This document shows positions 32,926-41,178 of a stretch of 64,000 nt of DNA, piece by piece; positions within the stretch are counted from its first letter, which is position 1, and every line of letters starts with the position of its first letter. Source of the stretch: Spirochaetales bacterium (GTDB taxonomy: Bacteria; Spirochaetota; Leptospiria; Leptospirales; Leptonemataceae); assembly GCA_024233935.1 (NCBI GenBank), contig JACKOY010000002.1:62001-126000 (forward strand). Reading direction: 5' to 3'. Under the pieces are notes generated by a model. The model saw only the letters and a list, made by a program, of their open reading frames with translations, did no database searches and had not been told where the DNA came from. The translations under genes and the position numbers were made by a program.

Positions 32926-33729
32926 TCAGTCGTCGGATTCCTCGCGGGCTGCGCCGTGGCGACTGAAACCGCGGTGGGATTTTTCGCCGATGAAGGCGGC
33001 CCATTTCTTGAGGTACGGATCGGAACTGTGCTGATCCAACCAGGCCTTGAACTCCGCCAGGGCCATGCGATTGCGGCAAAACAGACGGTACGCCTCTTTC
33101 AGTTGGTTCACACTTTCTTTTGAGCAACCAGCTCTTCGAAGGCCGATTCGATTGAGTCCGTTGAGCCCTCCATCCATGGCCGCCATCGTGTACGGCAGAA
33201 TATCCTGGGTGACCCGAATGAGGGCGCCGGCGATCACCATTTCGCCGATGCGTACATGCTGATGTACTCCGGCCGCCGCCGATAGGATGACGTTGTTGTG
33301 TACCGTTACGTGGCCGCCGAGTTTTGCGTCATTGGCCATAATGATATTGTCGTGGAGCGTACAATCGTGACCGACGTGAATATTGCCCATCAGATAGTTT
33401 GAGTTTCCAATCACGGTTTTCCCGGAAGAGGAGCCGCGGTGCAGAGTGGCGTGCTCGCCAATGTGATTGTTGCTGCCGATGATCAGGACCGTGTCAGTGC
33501 GCGTAAAATGAATGTCCTGAGGGCCGCCGCCCACGGAAGCGCCATGAAGCAGCTTGTTGTTATCGCCCATGGTAACCGAGCCCATAATGTAAACCATGGG
33601 TCCGATCTTATTTTCTTTGCCGATACGCGCTCCGTTCTCAATGACCGCGTAGGGGCCGATTTCACAACCGTCGCCAATGACGGCGCCGTCTTCGATGATG
33701 GCCGTAGGATGGATTTTGCTGTTGCTCAT
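32926..33729 (-). CDS. lpxA: UDP-N-acetylglucosamine (or 3-amino analogue) O-/N-acyltransferase
   Basis: LpxA makes the first acyl transfer of lipid A synthesis. The 267-residue protein has left-handed beta-helix hexapeptide repeats (for example IEDGAVIGDGCEIGPYAVI), the catalytic pair in IHVGHDCTL (His118 and His121, matching His122/His125 of E. coli), LHRGSSSG, and the helical C-terminus. Variation around GGGPQDIHFT may reflect a different sugar acceptor. It lies last in a minus-strand run after gltD and a kinase-like gene, 77 bp from the latter. Confidence 0.93.
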   Translation of the reverse strand: MSNSKIHPTAIIEDGAVIGDGCEIGPYAVIENGARIGKENKIGPMVYIMGSVTMGDNNKLLHGASVGGGPQDIHFTRTDTVLIIGSNNHIGEHATLHRGSSSGKTVIGNSNYLMGNIHVGHDCTLHDNIIMANDAKLGGHVTVHNNVILSAAAGVHQHVRIGEMVIAGALIRVTQDILPYTMAAMDGGLNGLNRIGLRRAGCSKESVNQLKEAYRLFCRNRMALAEFKAWLDQHSSDPYLKKWAAFIGEKSHRGFSRHGAAREESDD

Positions 33730-33806
33730 TGGTTTTTACCGATCTGCATTCAAAGAATAATGCCAGACAGATTTTCGTCCGCGAGCTTGTTGCGCAATCA
33801 CTAAAG

Positions 33807-34877
33807 TTAATCCAGGGAACGCAGCAGGGGCCCGAAATCCACCTGGTCAATTTCGGGCAGGTAGCGGTCCAGGGCTTCCTGCTTCAGTCGACTGATGATC
33901 TCGGGCTGGAAGAAGTGGTCGCCGTCTTTGATCACGTAGTTCAGAATGAAGAAGCGGTAAGCCTCTTTAAAAAACAGCAGGTCTTCGCGTTGCAGGGGGC
34001 GCAGGGCGTGGTAAGCCCGAACAAAAAGCTGGAAGCGGGGTTCGAGCAGGGGATCGACCAGATAGCTGAACACGGTTCGGTCGCCTACGCTGCTGCAGAC
34101 CCGGCTTAAGAAATAAAAATCGAGACCGGACGGATCTATGCGAAACCAGTCGTAGTCCCAGCGGCTGAACAGCCGAAAACTTTCGCGCTCGCCAAATTCC
34201 ACTGAGAAGTTGCCCAGGTTCCAGTCGATCAGGACCGGGATTTTGGTCCAGTTCTCGTAGCCCAGGCGTTCCAGGTTTTCGAGGAAGGTGTGGCAGTGGT
34301 AGCGCAGAAGATCCATCTGCCAGGTCCGCATGCGAAACTTGCGCGCGTGGTGCCGATCGGACAGCAGGTCAAAAAGAAAGATAATGTCAGACTTGATCGA
34401 CTTGGCTGAGGGTGGGAGCCTCTTTGCAACTTCGGCGCAGGTACTGTGAAAGCGGGCCATTTGCCGGCCCAGTTCAACTATCTGCTGCTCGGCAAGAATG
34501 CGGGGCAGATAAGAACGGATAGAGATGTCGTTGTAAAAAATAACCCAGACCGCCCCGTCGTAGTACGTGTAAACGTCATCGTTCTTCAAGAGGGAGTCGG
34601 AAAGAAAGCCGTCGTAGGGACCATCTTGCAAAAGCTGAAACCACTGGTGGACGCGCTGATGGTCTTCACGGAATTGAAAGTACGAACCGTAGGAACTGAC
34701 CTTCGCAATCACGTTGGTTCCGTCGCCCAGGCTCAGCCGGAACACCTGATTTGTGCTTACGAGGGCGCTGACTTCAACGATGCTCGTTATTTCGCGCGCA
34801 TCACCGTACACTCGCCAGGCTTCGTACAGGATTTCCGGTACGCGATAATAGATATTCTTGCTACGGCCGGCCGCCAT
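33807..34877 (-). CDS. Aminoglycoside-phosphotransferase-fold protein, unassigned
   Basis: The protein has 356 residues. In the C-terminal half VLIDWNLGNFSV matches the Brenner-type catalytic loop (Asp and Asn present; the usual preceding His is Ile), followed by SRWDYDWFRIDPSGLDFYF where the metal-binding aspartates sit. The N-terminal lobe has VFRLSLGDGTNVIAKVSSYG with a candidate ATP-binding lysine. This is the fold of choline, fructosamine and LPS kinases. Position between gltD and lpxA makes an envelope sugar substrate conceivable but unproven. Confidence 0.65.
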   Translation of the reverse strand: MAAGRSKNIYYRVPEILYEAWRVYGDAREITSIVEVSALVSTNQVFRLSLGDGTNVIAKVSSYGSYFQFREDHQRVHQWFQLLQDGPYDGFLSDSLLKNDDVYTYYDGAVWVIFYNDISIRSYLPRILAEQQIVELGRQMARFHSTCAEVAKRLPPSAKSIKSDIIFLFDLLSDRHHARKFRMRTWQMDLLRYHCHTFLENLERLGYENWTKIPVLIDWNLGNFSVEFGERESFRLFSRWDYDWFRIDPSGLDFYFLSRVCSSVGDRTVFSYLVDPLLEPRFQLFVRAYHALRPLQREDLLFFKEAYRFFILNYVIKDGDHFFQPEIISRLKQEALDRYLPEIDQVDFGPLLRSLD

Positions 34878-34913
34878 GTGCTCGGTTTTCCCGGGGTCGC
34901 GGCCGGAGTAACG

Positions 34914-36389
34914 CTAGACGCGCGCGCGACCGGTGGCCATGACCTGACGATTGCCGGCCAGCAGTTCGCGATGTATTTCCGCAGCGCACTTGCGCCCTTC
35001 GGAAATCGCCCACACAATCAGGGACTGGCCACGCCGCGCGTCCCCGCAGGTATAGACCCCTTCCAGGTTTGTGCGATAGCAACCAGGATCGGTCCCAAAC
35101 TCAGCTTTGATATTGCCCCATTTGTCCAGTTCGAGTCCCATTTGAACAAGCTCTTCCATAAGACCCGGTCGAATGGGCCCGCGGTAACCCATGGCCAGCA
35201 GGATCAGATCGGCCGGCCAGCTTTCTTCGGTGCCCGCGATATCTTTGAAACGACCGTCTTCACCCTTTTCCACCTGGACGACCCGTAGATGCGTGCACTG
35301 ACCATCTTGATTGCCGAGCACTTCCAGCGGCTTGATATTGAAGCGGCGGTCGACACCTTCCTCGTGACTGGTCGAGGTGTAGTAGACATCCGGGTACAAT
35401 GGCCAGGGTTGATCGGGCGGTCGCGTATCCGGCGGCCGCGGTGAACGACGAAAGTTGATGATAGAACGCGCTTCCTGGCGATTGGCCGTTCCGATGCAAT
35501 CCGAACCGGTGTCGCCACCGCCGATCACGATGACATGTTTGTCCGTAGCGAGAATCTGATCCCGGATTTCTTCTCCGGCGGTGACGCGATTGGCCTGTAC
35601 CAGGTAGTCCATAGCCCACTCAACGCCTTTGAGGTCGTTGCCTGGAATTTTGAGGGGAATCGGGTCTTCGGCGCCAATGGCCAGAACCAGCGCATCAAAG
35701 GTCTCCATCAATTCCGATGCCGTAATGTCGACGCCCACGTTGACATTGGTTCGAAAAACGACGCCTTCCTGGGCCATCTGATCAATGCGTCGATCGATGT
35801 GCCACTTCTCCATCTTGAAATCAGGAATGCCATAACGGAGAAGACCGCCCACTTTGTCGGCCCGCTCGAACACGGTCACGTTGTGGCCCGCCCGGGCCAG
35901 CTGCTGGGCGCAGGCCAGACCGGCCGGGCCGGAACCTACAATCGCGACCGACTTACCGGTGAGTTCCTGCGCCGGCATGGGTTCGACCCAGCCTTCTTCA
36001 AAGCCGTGGTCAATGATTGAACGCTCAATGGCCTTGATGGTGACCGGTGGATCGGTGATGCCGAGCACACAGGCGGTCTCACACGGCGCCGGGCACAGGC
36101 GGCCGGTGAATTCCGGAAAGTTGTTCGTGGAATGAAGATTCTCCAGGGCCTCTTTCCAGTGCCCGTTGTAGATCAGGTCGTTAAACTCCGGTATCAGGTT
36201 GTCTGTCGGACAACCGGTTTCCCCGTGGCAGAACGGAATGCCGCAATCCATGCAACGCGCCGCCTGGTCGTGGGTGGCCTCATCATCCAGAGTCTTTTCG
36301 AACTCCTTGAAGTGCCGTACGCGTTTTTCGACCGGCTGATACTGCGGGTTCGCGCGTCTATATTTGAGAAATCCCTTCGCTTTGCTCAT
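34914..36389 (-). CDS. gltD: Glutamate synthase small subunit
   Basis: From ATG 36389 the protein has 491 residues. The N-terminal cysteine region CMDCGIPFCHGETGCPTDN binds the [4Fe-4S] clusters; GSGPAGLACAQQLARAGHNVTV is the FAD site; GGGDTGSDCIGTA is the NADPH site; and TCGDARRGQSLIVWAI closes the FAD domain. It feeds electrons to GltB for ammonia assimilation. gltB is not in the window. The same fold serves other partner enzymes, so a different partner is possible. Confidence 0.92.
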   Translation of the reverse strand: MSKAKGFLKYRRANPQYQPVEKRVRHFKEFEKTLDDEATHDQAARCMDCGIPFCHGETGCPTDNLIPEFNDLIYNGHWKEALENLHSTNNFPEFTGRLCPAPCETACVLGITDPPVTIKAIERSIIDHGFEEGWVEPMPAQELTGKSVAIVGSGPAGLACAQQLARAGHNVTVFERADKVGGLLRYGIPDFKMEKWHIDRRIDQMAQEGVVFRTNVNVGVDITASELMETFDALVLAIGAEDPIPLKIPGNDLKGVEWAMDYLVQANRVTAGEEIRDQILATDKHVIVIGGGDTGSDCIGTANRQEARSIINFRRSPRPPDTRPPDQPWPLYPDVYYTSTSHEEGVDRRFNIKPLEVLGNQDGQCTHLRVVQVEKGEDGRFKDIAGTEESWPADLILLAMGYRGPIRPGLMEELVQMGLELDKWGNIKAEFGTDPGCYRTNLEGVYTCGDARRGQSLIVWAISEGRKCAAEIHRELLAGNRQVMATGRARV

Positions 36390-36583
36390 GGTCTTGCTCG
36401 CTGAAACGGGATCCGCTGTCGACCCCACCAAATCCGAAGCCCCGCCGTGTGCCCCTCTGGACGATCCGCCAGCGGCCCCGCTCCTGTCAAAATAACTCCG
36501 AAAGGAGTCAACGCCAGTTTTTTTGCATGGACGCGAACCGGTCCTCGTGCGGCGTTCGTGGACCCGTCGAGACCTCGAGACCC

Positions 36584-38062
36584 ATGCGTTCGCAAGAAGA
36601 GAGCCTTCCCAAACCCGGTCTGGTCCTTTCGCTCCTTCCGGTGCTTTTTTTGGTCGTGGCGGTCACGGCCACGGTCTTTGCGTTTGGTGACGCCGCGACT
36701 TCGGGGCCCAGTCAGGTGGCTTTGATCCTGGCCGGTTTCGTGGCTGCGTTTGTTGCCGTTCTGTCCGGGGTACCCTGGAAGCGCCTGGAAAGTCATGTAC
36801 GCCACAGCATTGGTTTTGTCGGGCAGGCGATCCTGATTTTGCTTCTGGTCGGTGGTCTGATCGGCACCTGGATTCTGGCGGGCATCGTGCCGGCCCTGAT
36901 CGTCCTCGGCCTGGATTTGCTCGGGCCGCGCTCGTTTCTTGCGGCCAGTTGTCTGGTGTGCGCGCTGGTTTCTATGGCAACCGGCAGTTCCTGGTCCACT
37001 GCCGGCACTCTCGGTCTGGCCCTGATCGGCGTCGGCCATACGATCGGGATTTCCCCGGGCATGAGTGCGGGGGCGGTCATCTCCGGTTCTTACTTTGGCG
37101 ATAAGATGTCGCCCTTCTCGGAAACCACAAATCTGGCGTCTTCGATCGTCGGCGTTGATTTGTTCGAGCACATACGTCACATGCTGTATACGACTCTGCC
37201 GGCTCTGGCTATTGCGCTGGTTTTGTACGTGGTGCTGGGTTTCTCGTCGGGCGTGCAGGGTTACGACCCGGCCCGCACGCGCCTGGTTGTCGAGGGCATT
37301 GAATCCAGGTTCTATACCGGCCTGCCTGTGCTTCTGCCGCTTCCGATACTTTTTGTCCTGGTGTGGCGGCGCGTACCCGCGATACCGGCGTTGGGAATCG
37401 GTATTCTGCTCGGCGTTATATTTGCCGCGATCTTTCAGAGCGAAGTCGTGCGCGATTTCGCAGGTCAGCAGGGGCCGGCCTTTTTTCGGCCTGTGCGCGC
37501 CGGGCTTCAGGCCGCCGCTACCGGCTTTACATCAAACGGCGAAGATGCCACGATCAACACGCTCCTGTCCCGGGGTGGCATGGCCGCGATGTTGCCCACA
37601 ATCTGGCTCATTCTTTCGGCTATGTTCTTCAGCGGTGTGCTGGAAGGCGCCGGCATGCTCCAGACGATTGCGTTATCCGTACTGCGCGCGGCGCGCGGAC
37701 CCGGCAACCTGATTGCGGCGACGATTGGAACCGCGGTCTTCATGAACGTGACCGCATCGGAACAGTATCTCTCAATTGTAATTACGGGGCGCATGTACCG
37801 GCCCGCGTACGAGTCGGAGGGTCTGGCCGCGCGAAACCTTTCCCGTGCTCTGGAAGATTCGGGCACCCTGACTTCGGCTCTGGTGCCCTGGAATACCTGC
37901 GGCGCTTTCATGTCCCAGACTCTGGGGGTCGCTACCGTGACTTACTTGCCGTTTGCCTTCCTCAATTTCTTGACGCCTCTGATTTCCATCCTGTACGGTT
38001 ACGTCGGCTTTACCATTCCGCGTTCGGCCGGGGAGCAGCTGCATGAAAACGGGCTTACGTAA
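36584..38062 (+). CDS. nhaC: NhaC-family Na+/H+ antiporter
   Basis: The protein has about 492 residues and 11-12 hydrophobic helices. Family motifs include SMATGSSWSTAGTLG, GAVISGSYFGDKMSPFSETTN and ALVPWNTCGAF. It exchanges sodium for protons. In a cell with a sodium-pumping NQR it would take part in the same sodium cycle. ATG 36584 is preferred; ATG 36527 is possible. It overlaps the next gene by 20 bp. The 193 bp upstream to gltD shows no clear promoter. Confidence 0.9.
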   Translation: MRSQEESLPKPGLVLSLLPVLFLVVAVTATVFAFGDAATSGPSQVALILAGFVAAFVAVLSGVPWKRLESHVRHSIGFVGQAILILLLVGGLIGTWILAGIVPALIVLGLDLLGPRSFLAASCLVCALVSMATGSSWSTAGTLGLALIGVGHTIGISPGMSAGAVISGSYFGDKMSPFSETTNLASSIVGVDLFEHIRHMLYTTLPALAIALVLYVVLGFSSGVQGYDPARTRLVVEGIESRFYTGLPVLLPLPILFVLVWRRVPAIPALGIGILLGVIFAAIFQSEVVRDFAGQQGPAFFRPVRAGLQAAATGFTSNGEDATINTLLSRGGMAAMLPTIWLILSAMFFSGVLEGAGMLQTIALSVLRAARGPGNLIAATIGTAVFMNVTASEQYLSIVITGRMYRPAYESEGLAARNLSRALEDSGTLTSALVPWNTCGAFMSQTLGVATVTYLPFAFLNFLTPLISILYGYVGFTIPRSAGEQLHENGLT

Positions 38063-38975
38063 TCTGATTCAGCGTTCGGGATCTCTTGTGTTGGTGCTCG
38101 CTCTCGGCAGTGCTGCTTCCGGCTGTTTGTATTCCCCGTACTCGCCGGTTGCCGGTTTTTCCCCGGAAGTCAACGCAGCGTTAGCGGAGTTTTTTTCGCG
38201 CCACCAGCAGACGCCGGGTCGCCGTGTTGCCGTCTTTGACGGTGATGGGACCGTGCTGGGGCAGGCGCCGCACTACCTGGCCGACGAGTGCATGTACGAA
38301 TATGCGGAGGCACACCCGGAGCACCACCCCGAAGTGATTCGCCGCATTTCGCCGCAGTCCAATGTTTCGATTCCGTACGTGATCGGGCGGGTGGAATTTT
38401 TTTCGGATCTGCCGCTCGACGAAGTGCGGGCGCTGGGTGTGGATTGCTACGATCGTTTGTATGCCAACCGTGTGTTTGCGCCCATGCGTGATCTTGTAGC
38501 GCAGCTGCAGAAGCAGGGCTTTGAAGTCTGGATTGTAACGGCAAGCCCCGAGGCGTTGTACCAGAGCTTTCTGAGCCGGGAACTGGGTGTACCGGTCACA
38601 AATGTTGTCGGCGTAAAGTCGATTATCCACGACGGCATCATCAGCGATCGCATTGTGCATCCGGTGCCCCAGGATGAAGGCAAGCGCGAAGCGATTGAGA
38701 CCTTCGTGCAGGCGCGGCCCCTGCTTGTAGGCGGCAATAGTCGCGGCGACCGGGAGATGATCGAATTCTCGGCCGATGTTCGATTGATCGTCAATCCGGA
38801 CGAACACGTTGCCACCGGCCAGGAAGTTTCCATCGCCGACTACGCCCGGACCCATGATTGGCTCATCGCCCGGGTCGAGGACCGCGCCCCCGCCGATTTT
38901 CCCGCGATCTCATCGCGCCGGTTCGGTGTGCGCGAAAATCGTACCCAGGAGGTGTCGGGTGCGGAGACTCGCTGA
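38043..38975 (+). CDS. HAD phosphatase lipoprotein
   Basis: The protein (310 residues) has a lipoprotein signal peptide ending ALGSAASGC and then a HAD phosphatase core of the phosphoserine phosphatase type: VAVFDGDGTVL (both aspartates), VTASPEAL (motif II), QDEGKREAI (Lys) and GGNSRGDREMIEF (motif III). A surface-anchored enzyme of this class would remove phosphate from phosphorylcholine, phosphoserine or similar nutrients. It is translationally coupled to the sodium antiporter. Confidence 0.85.
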   Translation: MKTGLRNLIQRSGSLVLVLALGSAASGCLYSPYSPVAGFSPEVNAALAEFFSRHQQTPGRRVAVFDGDGTVLGQAPHYLADECMYEYAEAHPEHHPEVIRRISPQSNVSIPYVIGRVEFFSDLPLDEVRALGVDCYDRLYANRVFAPMRDLVAQLQKQGFEVWIVTASPEALYQSFLSRELGVPVTNVVGVKSIIHDGIISDRIVHPVPQDEGKREAIETFVQARPLLVGGNSRGDREMIEFSADVRLIVNPDEHVATGQEVSIADYARTHDWLIARVEDRAPADFPAISSRRFGVRENRTQEVSGAETR

Positions 38976-39025
38976 AGCCGACAGGAAACGCTGGACGTTC
39001 GGGGAGATGCTGTAGACATATTAGA

Positions 39026-40300
39026 ATGAGCAATTTTATTCCACCCGCGTTTCACCTGCCGACTGCGTGGTTTACCGATGCTGCCACTCCGGCGTTTCTG
39101 AAGCTCGCCCACAACATTGATGAAGTGATCATCCGTCCGGAAGATCGCGATATGCTGCGCAGCCTGCGTAAGCGCCGTCTTATCTATTTCAGCAATCATC
39201 CGACCCAGGCCGAACCGACCATCGCCTGGGTGATCTCGAACGCCATGGGGGCCCGCTTTAATTCCATGGCTGCCCGCCGCGCTTTCGACTTTGGCTTTGG
39301 TCTGGTCGGTAAGCTGTTTCAGGCCACCGGGGCCTTTTCGGTCATTCCGGGCATCGCCGATCGTGAATCGATGAGCATGGCCCGCAAGATTCTGATCGCA
39401 CCGGCGGGAAAGTTGATTTTGTATCCGGAAGGCGAGCCGATGTCGAGTGAGAACGACAACCTGATGCCCTTTCAACCAGGTATCGTAAAACTCGGGCTGT
39501 CGGCCATGGACGATCTGGTTAAGCAGAGCCCGGGATCGGACATCACAATTCTCTCGGCTTTTATCAAATACGTTATCAAGGCTTCGCGAGAAGAGATTGT
39601 TTCCGATCTGGAAAAATCGATCGATGTGATCGCCAAAAAGCTCGGCGTCGAACCGGGGGAACGCAACCTTCTACGACGTTTTCTCATGATTGGACGTGTG
39701 CTCAGCGAGCAGGTCGAAAGAGAATACGGTTTGCCGGTAGACGACAGCATGGATTGGGATTTTCGGACCGGTCGCTTGCGGCACGCCGTGCTCGATGGCG
39801 TGGCCGATCGTTTGAAGCTCACCCGTTACGACCGGGAAGCGGACGCCATTCAAAAACTACGCTTTCTTACAGCGGTGCTGGAACTGGAAGAACTCAAACA
39901 CCCGCAGTCGCCCATTTCGGGTGCGACCGGTGACGATTTGCGCATAGCGAACAGAGACATCATCCGGGCGTACGATTTCATCGTGATGCGACGGGAGTAC
40001 CTGGTTGCTTATCCCTCGGCGGAGCGATTCTACGAATGGCTGGCGCGCTTTGAATCTCTGGTGCTGGGCAAACGCCCGCGTATGCTCGGGGGGGAGCCTT
40101 CCCATTTGCCGCGAGCCGCTTACGTGACGTTTGCAAAACCCTTCGGCCTGTCCGACTACTACGAGAAATACAAACAGGACCGTAAAGGCACGTTGCAGGA
40201 GATTCTGGATCGGCTGCGTTCGGATCTGGAAGAGCGCCTGCAGCAGAGCCTGGCACTCAGCAAACCGATCGTTGAGCCGTACGACGTCGGTTCCGCCTGA
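39026..40300 (+). CDS. PlsC-like acyltransferase
   Basis: The protein has about 424 residues. Motif I reads SNHPTQAEPTI, that is H-x4-E instead of the usual H-x4-D; motif III is YPEGEPMSSENDNLMPFQPG (usually FPEGT). The N-terminal 200 residues therefore look like a glycerolipid acyltransferase, and the remaining 220 form an extra helical domain of unknown role. Glu could replace Asp in the charge relay, but activity should not be assumed. ATG 39026 is preferred over the long upstream frame, which overlaps the phosphatase. Confidence 0.72.
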   Translation: MSNFIPPAFHLPTAWFTDAATPAFLKLAHNIDEVIIRPEDRDMLRSLRKRRLIYFSNHPTQAEPTIAWVISNAMGARFNSMAARRAFDFGFGLVGKLFQATGAFSVIPGIADRESMSMARKILIAPAGKLILYPEGEPMSSENDNLMPFQPGIVKLGLSAMDDLVKQSPGSDITILSAFIKYVIKASREEIVSDLEKSIDVIAKKLGVEPGERNLLRRFLMIGRVLSEQVEREYGLPVDDSMDWDFRTGRLRHAVLDGVADRLKLTRYDREADAIQKLRFLTAVLELEELKHPQSPISGATGDDLRIANRDIIRAYDFIVMRREYLVAYPSAERFYEWLARFESLVLGKRPRMLGGEPSHLPRAAYVTFAKPFGLSDYYEKYKQDRKGTLQEILDRLRSDLEERLQQSLALSKPIVEPYDVGSA

Positions 40301-40410
40301 TCAGAAGGCAGTCGGTTGGCCGGTATCCGTTTTTGACGACCGGCCAGTTGCCAGTCGCGGCTCCGTGCCGCCGGCGCTTCTGACAGTTCGCAAACAATCG
40401 CGGAGGACGT

Positions 40411-40719
40411 ATGCACAAAAAGAACCACAAAAGTGCGGCGCACTACGGCAAACACTGGCAGCGCTATCGACCCGGTGAAGACGGACCGGTCGTGGAGAGC
40501 GCCACCGAACGCATCCAGGCGCCGCCGGGGCTGCTTCGTGTCTGCGCGTACCATATTGACTTCGACGAGCGCCCCACCTTGTTTCAGGACGTGCGCCACG
40601 CGGACGAGGCGGCGTTCATCTGTCGTCGCTTTCGGGCCGCCACGGTTGGTTTCAACGTCGATTACGCAGAAGCCTTTGACGAAAAGGGCAACCTGATTGA
40701 GCACAATCGTCCGTACTGA
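40411..40719 (+). CDS. Small protein of unknown function
   Basis: A 102-residue soluble protein, basic at the N-terminus (KKNHKSAAHYGKHWQRYR) and acidic later (HIDFDERPTLFQDVRHADEAAF). A good ribosome site, GGAGG, lies 5 nt before the ATG. No domain recognised. Its 3' end is overlapped on the other strand by a short SLC13-like remnant. Confidence 0.6.
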   Translation: MHKKNHKSAAHYGKHWQRYRPGEDGPVVESATERIQAPPGLLRVCAYHIDFDERPTLFQDVRHADEAAFICRRFRAATVGFNVDYAEAFDEKGNLIEHNRPY

Positions 40720-40810
40720 AGATCTCGGTGATCGAGTGGATCAGTTCCGTTGCGAAGAGCGCAGCCGCTCCAACAAGAACCAGAAGAACAATCAGAAACT
40801 CCGGCGTCAC
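40652..40810 (-). pseudogene. Possible SLC13-type permease N-terminal remnant
   Basis: From GTG 40810 the frame reads TPEFLIVLLVLVGAAALFATEL, close to the first helix of SLC13/DASS anion permeases (TPE..., then FxTE). After about residue 25 the match stops and the frame continues for 28 unrelated residues antisense to the neighbouring gene. It begins 3 nt after the DUF202 stop. A deletion that removed the rest of a permease would explain it; a real single-helix small protein is the alternative. Confidence 0.35.
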
Positions 40811-40812
40811 GT

Positions 40813-41055
40813 TCAGGAGTCTGTGATACGCGCCCGGAAACGACGATAGCGGTGTATTCCATACAGAGAAGTTGCGATGCCGACAATCAGAAACACAATC
40901 GAAAGCAGGATAAAGGGCGGACTCTGATAAAACTTGTACGTGAAGGCTGCGATGCCTCCCCAGGCAAGCGCCGTGCGCTGGTACGAAAGCAGCGTGCGAT
41001 CGTTTGCCATATGGGTACGGACCGCGGCCAGATAACTTTGATGATTTGCGGGCAT
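40813..41055 (-). CDS. DUF202 (YidH-like) small membrane protein
   Basis: From ATG 41055 the protein has 80 residues. The family signature MANDRTLLSYQRTALAWGG is clear, followed by one or two helices (PPFILLSIVFLIVGIATSLYG) and a basic tail. The function of the family is not known. The longer frame to 41148 lacks family support. Confidence 0.78.
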   Translation of the reverse strand: MPANHQSYLAAVRTHMANDRTLLSYQRTALAWGGIAAFTYKFYQSPPFILLSIVFLIVGIATSLYGIHRYRRFRARITDS

Positions 41056-41178
41056 GGGAAATTTGCTCCCGGGCAGCGGTCGGCTGCAACCAAAAACCGT
41101 CACTGCTTGCGTCAGGAGTCCGGGAAGTCGAGCAGACACGGCGAGCACAGAAAACAGGCGGCCCGGGTACTGTACTTA

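Noticed and set aside
40317..40346. TGGCCGGT/ACCGGCCA inverted repeat after the acyltransferase gene
   Set aside because: The T-run is inside the 14-nt loop rather than after the stem; no clear role.
40652..41089. 145-codon minus frame
   Set aside because: Its first half overlaps the DUF202 gene out of frame; only the part after GTG 40810 has a possible protein match.
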